Source: Synechococcus sp. Nb3U1
GTDB taxonomy: Bacteria; Cyanobacteriota; Cyanobacteriia; Thermostichales; Thermostichaceae
Reading direction: 5' to 3'
Assembly (NCBI RefSeq): GCF_021533835.1
Contig: NZ_JAKFYQ010000001.1
Location: 1,832,079 to 1,896,078, forward strand
Length of the DNA stretch: 64,000 nucleotides
In this document: positions 59,196-64,000 of the stretch, one piece after another
Position numbering within the stretch: position 1 is the first letter of the stretch
Layout: every line of letters starts with the position of its first letter
Position numbers and translations under genes: made by a program
The notes under the pieces: generated by a model
Seen by the model: only the letters and a program-made list of their open reading frames with translations
Database searches by the model: none
Told to the model about the DNA's origin: nothing

Positions 59196-61211
59196 CTACC
59201 TGGGTCGGCGGTTGTTTTGAGTGGGATCCGAACCGGGCTTAGCAGCTGTATTTCGAGTTTTCTTGCGTTGAGCAGCAGGGATCCGTCGCAAATTGAGCAA
59301 CACAATCCCACTGAGAGGACGTGTGTTGGCCAGCAGCCCAATCCCGAACAGCACCCAACTGTCTAACCCAAGACGAGAAAGTAACCAACCCAGCAGTAGT
59401 GCCGACACCCCCCCTTCCGCAATCGTGGCTAAGATCCAGGCCCAGGTGCCCTTCCAGTGCTGAGACAGCAAGGCCCACTGCAATCCACCAACCGCAATCC
59501 CTACTAGCAAACCACGAGATACACTGCTCATCCCCAGCAAAGCACTTTGAGGCAAGGGATCCGCCACAATCCAGTCGAGGATAGCCATTCCCAGCAGCGG
59601 GGCCAAAAACTCGGCCCCCACCCAACCCAAAGCCGTCCCCAACCCAGTTGCGCCTATCCACCAGGGAGAGACCCGTCGTCGCAGCACCACCCACTGCAGC
59701 ACACCCATCACCAAGCCGAGCCCAGCGCCGGCCAAACCACCGGCCAGTGCTCCCAGGGATCCCAGCAGCGGAGCCAACGCCCCTATCCCCAGATAGCTGA
59801 TCCCAGCCGCCCCAAAATTGGCCAAGAGCCAACCCAGGGCCAACCCTTTGCTCAAGCGTGGCGTATTGAGAATCCGGGATCCGGACTTGCTGTTGAAATA
59901 TTCCTGCCCAACTTGCTGCTCGACCTCCTGCAGGCCCTGTTCTGCCGAGAGGTTATCCGGCTCCAAGCGCAGTACCCCCTGATAGTCCATCTGGGCAAGA
60001 CCCCAATACCCCTGCCGTTGGTGGGCCAGAGCTCGGTAAAGGTAGTAGCGAGCTTCATTGGGGGCTGAGTGAATCATCTCGTTGAGGAGATGTACCGCCA
60101 CTTTGTACTCCCCTTCTTCGATAAGGTGCACCGCCCGTTGAAGATCCTCTTCATCCACCACCGGTTTGGGGTCGACTCGACCCAGCGGCTGTTGGGTAGC
60201 CTGTTGACCAAAGCCCGTCGGGATCCGTTGGGGGCGAATACTTTGCGGTGGTGCCGAGCGGGCCGGAGACGTGGGCGGAGCGATCTTATCCCCATAAACG
60301 GCGCGGAGCTGCTGGCTAAGCACCTCCATATTGGGGGGCCGGAGGGCGGGATCTTTTTCCAGACAGCTAAAAATCACCTTTTCCAAGGCATCCGGGATGC
60401 GATGGAGCAGCTTGTGCTCCCGAAAAGGACGGGGCTTTTGAAAGTTGTGGACATGGTACCAGCCCTGTAAACTGTCGGTATCTGGCTCGAAGGGCAACAC
60501 ACCCGTCAGCAATTCGTACAACAACAACCCTAACGAATAAATATCGGAGCGGGCATCCAGTTTTTCTCCGCGCATTTGCTCCGGCGAAGCATAGACCATT
60601 GTGCCCAGAAAATAGCCGGTTTGGGTGAGGCCACGGGAGGTTTCTCCCATCAGTTTGGAGATGCCAAAGTCGAGGATCTTGATGCGCTCCTTCCCGTCTG
60701 GCCCCTTCTGCACAAAGATGTTGCTGGGCTTGATATCCCTATGAATCACCCCCTGAATCGAGTGCCTGCCCAAATCCATTCGAAAGTTGTGGGCATGGTG
60801 AAGGGCTGAACAAATTTGCAGAGCCAGACTCACCACTCGTTCCGGGTGTAGGGGGCCTTCTCGCGTTAAAACATAGTCCAAGCCCTGGCCATTGTAAGGT
60901 TTGGCGTTCAGATACTCCATCACCAAGTAAGGCTGGTTTTGATACATTCCGTAGGAGCGCACCTGTACAATATTGGGGTGTTCCCCCAACAGAGCACTCA
61001 CCCGGGCCTCATCCATAAAGCGTTGCTGGAGTTGCTGATAATACTCCGGCTCCATGTCGGGTGGAGGCGGGCGCAACAACTTCACCGCCACCAACTCATC
61101 ATCCAGTTGGGTATCCACAGCCTTGAACACATTGCCATAGCCCCCTTCGCTGACGTGGTAGGTCAGTCGGTAGCGGTTGCCAATCAGTTGTCCAATCAGG
61201 CGCTGGTTCAT
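59196..61211 (-). CDS. Ser/Thr protein kinase with TPR-like and membrane domains
   Basis: A 671-aa kinase from ATG 61211. The kinase domain (about residues 8-290) has the Gly loop YHVSEGGYGNVFKA, catalytic VAVKLLRPP Lys, GVIHRDIKPSNIFV with Asp159, and DFGISKLMG. A Pro-rich linker leads to a TPR-like region (about 360-450, YLYRALAHQRQGYWGLAQMD). The C-terminal third has about six membrane segments with Gly-rich stretches (LGSLGALAGGLAGAGLGLVM). It is a PknB/Hanks-type kinase anchored in a membrane; the target is unknown. A MITE-like copy lies just upstream of its start. Confidence 0.92.
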   Translation of the reverse strand: MNQRLIGQLIGNRYRLTYHVSEGGYGNVFKAVDTQLDDELVAVKLLRPPPPDMEPEYYQQLQQRFMDEARVSALLGEHPNIVQVRSYGMYQNQPYLVMEYLNAKPYNGQGLDYVLTREGPLHPERVVSLALQICSALHHAHNFRMDLGRHSIQGVIHRDIKPSNIFVQKGPDGKERIKILDFGISKLMGETSRGLTQTGYFLGTMVYASPEQMRGEKLDARSDIYSLGLLLYELLTGVLPFEPDTDSLQGWYHVHNFQKPRPFREHKLLHRIPDALEKVIFSCLEKDPALRPPNMEVLSQQLRAVYGDKIAPPTSPARSAPPQSIRPQRIPTGFGQQATQQPLGRVDPKPVVDEEDLQRAVHLIEEGEYKVAVHLLNEMIHSAPNEARYYLYRALAHQRQGYWGLAQMDYQGVLRLEPDNLSAEQGLQEVEQQVGQEYFNSKSGSRILNTPRLSKGLALGWLLANFGAAGISYLGIGALAPLLGSLGALAGGLAGAGLGLVMGVLQWVVLRRRVSPWWIGATGLGTALGWVGAEFLAPLLGMAILDWIVADPLPQSALLGMSSVSRGLLVGIAVGGLQWALLSQHWKGTWAWILATIAEGGVSALLLGWLLSRLGLDSWVLFGIGLLANTRPLSGIVLLNLRRIPAAQRKKTRNTAAKPGSDPTQNNRRPR

Positions 61212-61258
61212 GCGAGAAACCGCCAGCCGTCGATAGCTCAACTACGATTCTAGTCAGC

Positions 61259-61361
61259 TTACAGCCTTTTCCAGCGTTATCTGATATGGCAGATTCAGGT
61301 CAATCCCTTGCTCCATAAGTTTTTTGCCTAGCTCAAGGGCCTGTGTGTCGGAAAAGGCTGC
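61259..61361. repeat. MITE-like element, near-complete copy (family M1)
   Basis: TTACAGCCTTTTCC at the left and GGAAAAGGCTG at the right form the inverted ends; the interior matches the copies at 17550 and 33888 through TTTTTTGCCTAGCTCAAGGG. It lies in the divergent gap between the kinase and the IMPase gene, so it may affect both promoters. Confidence 0.75.
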
Positions 61362-61473
61362 CAGAGCTCGAGGCTTGTTTGTGGGAGGGGATCGTAATCA
61401 TCTATCTTGTTGTTGCTATCTCGGTCCAGGATTTTGCCCACCCAAGAGGACGGGATCCCGCTAGGATTGGGGC

Positions 61474-62337
61474 ATGAACTTTCCTTCTGCAACCGTCCCG
61501 CCAGCTTTATCTCTCTTCTGGCTTGAGGTAACCGAATTGGCCCTGCAGATCACCGCCACTGTGGGATCCCAGCTTTTAGCGGATTTCGGACGGGTTCAGT
61601 CCACCGAAAAAGCCGATGGCAGCTTGGTCACTCCCTCGGATGAATGGGCGGATCACACTTTTCAAGCAGCGATCGCCGCTGCTTTTCCCGATCATGGGTA
61701 CCTAAGCGAGGAATCGAACCACATCTTCCCAGGGACGGAATGGTGTTGGGTGGTGGATCCGCTGGATGGCACCACCAATTTCGCCCGTGGGATCCCGATT
61801 TGGGGGAGTTCTCTGGCCCTGTTGCATCACGGTTTGCCGGTGTTTGGCTGTGTGCATTTGCCTCCGATACGCCAAACCTTTCATGGCTACTACCCTCAGT
61901 CCGCCACCGATCCTGGGGCAGCCGCGTTTCTCACCCGACACGACCAAGATCCCGCCCATCCCCAACCGATTCGCCCCAGTAAGGCTCACCCCGGCCCCAA
62001 CCAGTTGTTTAATTTTTGCTCCCGCAGCAGCCATTGGATTAGCCCACAATTTCCCTGCAAAGCCCGCATGATGGGGGGAGCCGCCTACAATATGCTGTCG
62101 GTGGCCTGCGGTACCCTTTTGGGAGCAGTAGAACGATCCCCGAAGATTTGGGATATCGCGGCTGTGTGGGCAATTGTGCGGGGAGCCGGTGCCATCTGGG
62201 AACCTCTGGGTCTTGGCGATCCCGATCTGGGGCAGCCACTGATCCCAGGCAAAGACTATGGCCGCTTGGCTTATCCCACCTTGGTGGCGGCTCAGGCGGA
62301 GTGGATCCCGTTGTTTCGGTCTTTCATTTCCCTGTAG
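61474..62337 (+). CDS. inositol monophosphatase family protein
   Basis: A 287-aa Mg-dependent phosphatase. Metal and catalytic motifs are GYLSEESN, WVVDPLDGTTNFARGIPIW (the DPLDGT signature) and SPKIWDIAAVWAIVRGAGA near the C-terminus. The family hydrolyses inositol-1-phosphate or, in cyanobacteria, related sugar phosphates and histidinol phosphate; the substrate here is not resolved. The start is ATG 61474. Its last 46 bp overlap the end of the convergent GT2 gene. Confidence 0.9.
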   Translation: MNFPSATVPPALSLFWLEVTELALQITATVGSQLLADFGRVQSTEKADGSLVTPSDEWADHTFQAAIAAAFPDHGYLSEESNHIFPGTEWCWVVDPLDGTTNFARGIPIWGSSLALLHHGLPVFGCVHLPPIRQTFHGYYPQSATDPGAAAFLTRHDQDPAHPQPIRPSKAHPGPNQLFNFCSRSSHWISPQFPCKARMMGGAAYNMLSVACGTLLGAVERSPKIWDIAAVWAIVRGAGAIWEPLGLGDPDLGQPLIPGKDYGRLAYPTLVAAQAEWIPLFRSFISL

Positions 62338-63362
62338 CTTTCGTAAACCGCCTGTACGTTGTACCAATTCAAGAAAAACACCCGGCACAGTTCCAAAGCC
62401 AGTTGCGGGCGACCCTGGGCGATTAGCCAGCTTAGCAAAGGTTCCACCCGTTTTTCGTTCAGCCATCCCCCCAACGACAACAACCCCCAAAGGATTTGGT
62501 GCAAAGGGGTCATCTGGATCATCAGGCGCACCTCCCAAGTGGGATGTTTTTGGTAGAAGAGGATCCCCATGCGGCCCCGTTGCCGTTCCCGCTCGATTAA
62601 CCCGGGGATCTGCTTCAGCTCAAAAGGGGGGTGCCAGTGATAGCCCGCTGCCTGGGGACATTTCACCAATTTCAGGCCCAGGCGTTTCAACCGCACCCCT
62701 AATTCCAGGTCTTCCCAGCCGTAGAGTTGAAAGCGTTCGTCGAAAGGGCCAGCTGTGGTTTCTGAGGCCAACTGCAACCAATGGCGGGCGATGGCGACGT
62801 TGCCGGTGGCAAAAAAGGCTGCCGAAAAGTCTGTGGGTTTGAAGGGTTCGGATCGGGGATCCTGAAAATTGCTGGTGTTGATCACCCGCCCATAGGTAAA
62901 CACCCTGCCCTCATTGGTATGGTTGGCATCCCCTGTCACCCCCTGCTGCTGCAACATCTGGGCATGACTGGCCAGGAAGTGATCCACCACCACTAGGTCA
63001 CTGTCGATGAAGATGATCACGGATCCCTGGGCATGGCGAAATCCAAGATTGCGGGCGGCGGCGGGACCTTGGTGCTCCTGACGTAGCAGCTTTAGCTTGG
63101 GCAAACCCAAGGGGGCAGATTGCAGCCATTCCACCGTGCCATCGCTAGAACCATCATCCACCACCACCACTTCATAGCCCTGATAAGGGCCGGGCTGCTG
63201 CTGGGCTAGAGCCTGCAAACATGGCTCCAAGATGGGGCGGCGGTTGTAGGTGGGGATGATAACGCTGAAGTACACCGGGGATCCCTGAGGTGGTTGTGGA
63301 ACAGTTGAGTGATCATGTTGATCATACAGAGGGGATCCCTGGGGGGCTCTGCAGGCAGACAT
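62292..63362 (-). CDS. glycosyltransferase family 2
   Basis: A 356-aa GT2 enzyme: YFSVIIPTYNRRPILEPCLQ, YEVVVVDDGSSDGTVEWLQS, and the DxD metal site in SVIIFIDSDLVVVDHFLASH, then a FFATGNVAIARHWLQLASET acceptor loop with ERFQLYGWEDLELGVRLKRL (the ED-type catalytic pair). A C-terminal region (about 285-356) follows. It adds a sugar to an unknown acceptor. It starts at ATG 63362, divergent from gshA, and its stop lies inside the end of the IMPase gene. Confidence 0.9.
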   Translation of the reverse strand: MSACRAPQGSPLYDQHDHSTVPQPPQGSPVYFSVIIPTYNRRPILEPCLQALAQQQPGPYQGYEVVVVDDGSSDGTVEWLQSAPLGLPKLKLLRQEHQGPAAARNLGFRHAQGSVIIFIDSDLVVVDHFLASHAQMLQQQGVTGDANHTNEGRVFTYGRVINTSNFQDPRSEPFKPTDFSAAFFATGNVAIARHWLQLASETTAGPFDERFQLYGWEDLELGVRLKRLGLKLVKCPQAAGYHWHPPFELKQIPGLIERERQRGRMGILFYQKHPTWEVRLMIQMTPLHQILWGLLSLGGWLNEKRVEPLLSWLIAQGRPQLALELCRVFFLNWYNVQAVYESYREMKDRNNGIHSA

Positions 63363-63475
63363 TAACAGACCTCAATTACACAAACAGGGATCCCTCACAA
63401 AATCCAACAAAATCAAACAGAAATAGGGAAGAGGAGAAAGGTTAGACTGTTGAGGCTGCGGCTGGAGGCTGGCCT

Positions 63476-64000
63476 GTGCTACTGACCAAGGGCTTTGAGG
63501 TGGAAATGTACACCGGCACCGCCACCGGGGAAGTGGTGGGCTTGTCGGATCTAATTTGCCAGACCTTGCCGGGGTTTGTGCGGGAGCCGGATCGACGCAA
63601 TGTCGAGTATATTACCCCTCCCCTGCGCCGCTACGAAGATTTGATTTGTGCATTGTTACAGCCACGGGCTCGGTTGCGGCAGTATTTGCGCAGCCTTGGC
63701 CCCTACACCCTGTTGCCGGGAAGCACTCTCGCCTTGGGAGGTGCCGACCACTTTGAGCGTTCTGATCCGGGTAACCCCTACCACGATTACATTGAGCGTA
63801 CCTACGGCACCCAGGTGGTCACCGCCAGCATTCACATCAATGTCGGCTTGCCAGATATCGAGTCCATTTTCCGGGCCTGTCGTCTGTTGCGGGTGGAAGC
63901 TCCCCTTTATCTGGCCCTGAGCGCTTCTTCCCCGTTTCTGGATGGGCAGGTGACGGGATCCCATTCCAGTCGTTGGCAGGTATTTCCCAAGACCCCGGCC
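63476..64000 (+). CDS. gshA: cyanobacterial glutamate-cysteine ligase (3' end outside window)
   Basis: The first 175 codons are visible. LLTKGFEVEMYTGTATGEVV at the start, VREPDRRNVEYITPPLRRYE, LLPGSTLALGG and TASIHINVGLPDIES match the cyanobacterial GshA family (not the E. coli type). It joins glutamate and cysteine to gamma-glutamylcysteine, the first step of glutathione synthesis, using ATP. The start is GTG 63476, chosen by family N-termini, with a GGAGG-like site upstream. Divergent from the GT2 gene. Confidence 0.92.
   Translation, partial: MLLTKGFEVEMYTGTATGEVVGLSDLICQTLPGFVREPDRRNVEYITPPLRRYEDLICALLQPRARLRQYLRSLGPYTLLPGSTLALGGADHFERSDPGNPYHDYIERTYGTQVVTASIHINVGLPDIESIFRACRLLRVEAPLYLALSASSPFLDGQVTGSHSSRWQVFPKTPA

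Noticed and set aside
61702-62538. 278-aa minus-strand frame
   Set aside because: It is antisense to the IMPase gene with clear catalytic motifs and has no recognisable domain.
1-64000. GGATCC sites as cloning (BamHI) artefacts
   Set aside because: They are far too many, have variable flanks, and lie within conserved coding sequence.

Overview
This 64 kb window is chromosomal DNA of a cyanobacterium. The evidence is ApcD (allophycocyanin-B alpha), an NblB-like HEAT protein, PAM68, CcsA, a cyanobacterial-type GshA, an FdC2-like ferredoxin and several cyanobacterial conserved hypotheticals. The DNA is moderately GC-rich and saturated with GGATCC, often as the palindrome GGGATCCC. This looks like a lineage-specific counterpart of HIP1 (GCGATCGC). 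Together with the gene content it suggests an early-branching unicellular lineage such as the hot-spring Synechococcus JA / Thermostichus group; that placement is inference. There is no prophage, no CRISPR array and no intact insertion sequence.

Layout. 1-13.4 kb: two large orphan hybrid-sensor histidine kinases, tRNA-Arg(UCU), RadC with an ArnT-like glycosyltransferase and a CIA30 protein in one minus-strand operon, an aldose epimerase-like protein, an O-antigen ligase-like protein and an FdC2-like ferredoxin. 13.4-17.6 kb: a mannose-6-phosphate isomerase-type cupin, an ABC-2 exporter pair, a DUF2283 remnant and an orphan BMP/nucleoside-type ABC ATPase. 17.7-23.1 kb (minus strand): secE-nusG-rplK-rplA-[L10 leader]-rplJ-rplL, preceded by trmD and two hypotheticals. 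23.3-31.0 kb (plus strand): a polysaccharide cluster with an HD-like protein, a pyruvyltransferase, three glycosyltransferases and a Wzm/Wzt-type exporter. Its first 3 kb look acquired: AT-richer and nearly free of GGATCC. 31-37 kb: thioesterase, purK-hypothetical-rimI, an FbpC-like ABC ATPase carrying six perfect 24-bp in-frame repeats, SDR and folE.

37-48.9 kb: pilT, apcD facing an NblB-like gene, rpsO-pam68, larC, a group 2 sigma factor, a Pro/Thr-rich lipoprotein, ccsA, a LapA-domain protein and a trigger factor with a long acidic tail. 48.9-64 kb: a TPR membrane protein, cobM, a MATE transporter, two small secreted proteins with related upstream regions around a pentapeptide-repeat protein, an orphan PotA, a 4Fe-4S ferredoxin, a YIP1-like membrane protein, a probable 6S-like RNA, a Ser/Thr kinase, an inositol monophosphatase family protein, a GT2 enzyme and the start of gshA.

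Dispersed non-coding elements add a second layer. They are a MITE-like family with TTACAGC(C/T)TTTTCC termini (four clear copies plus a decayed one), a second palindromic repeat family (two copies), a solo IS200/IS605-type right end upstream of larC, and a 21-bp element shared by the two transcription-unit heads of the polysaccharide cluster.
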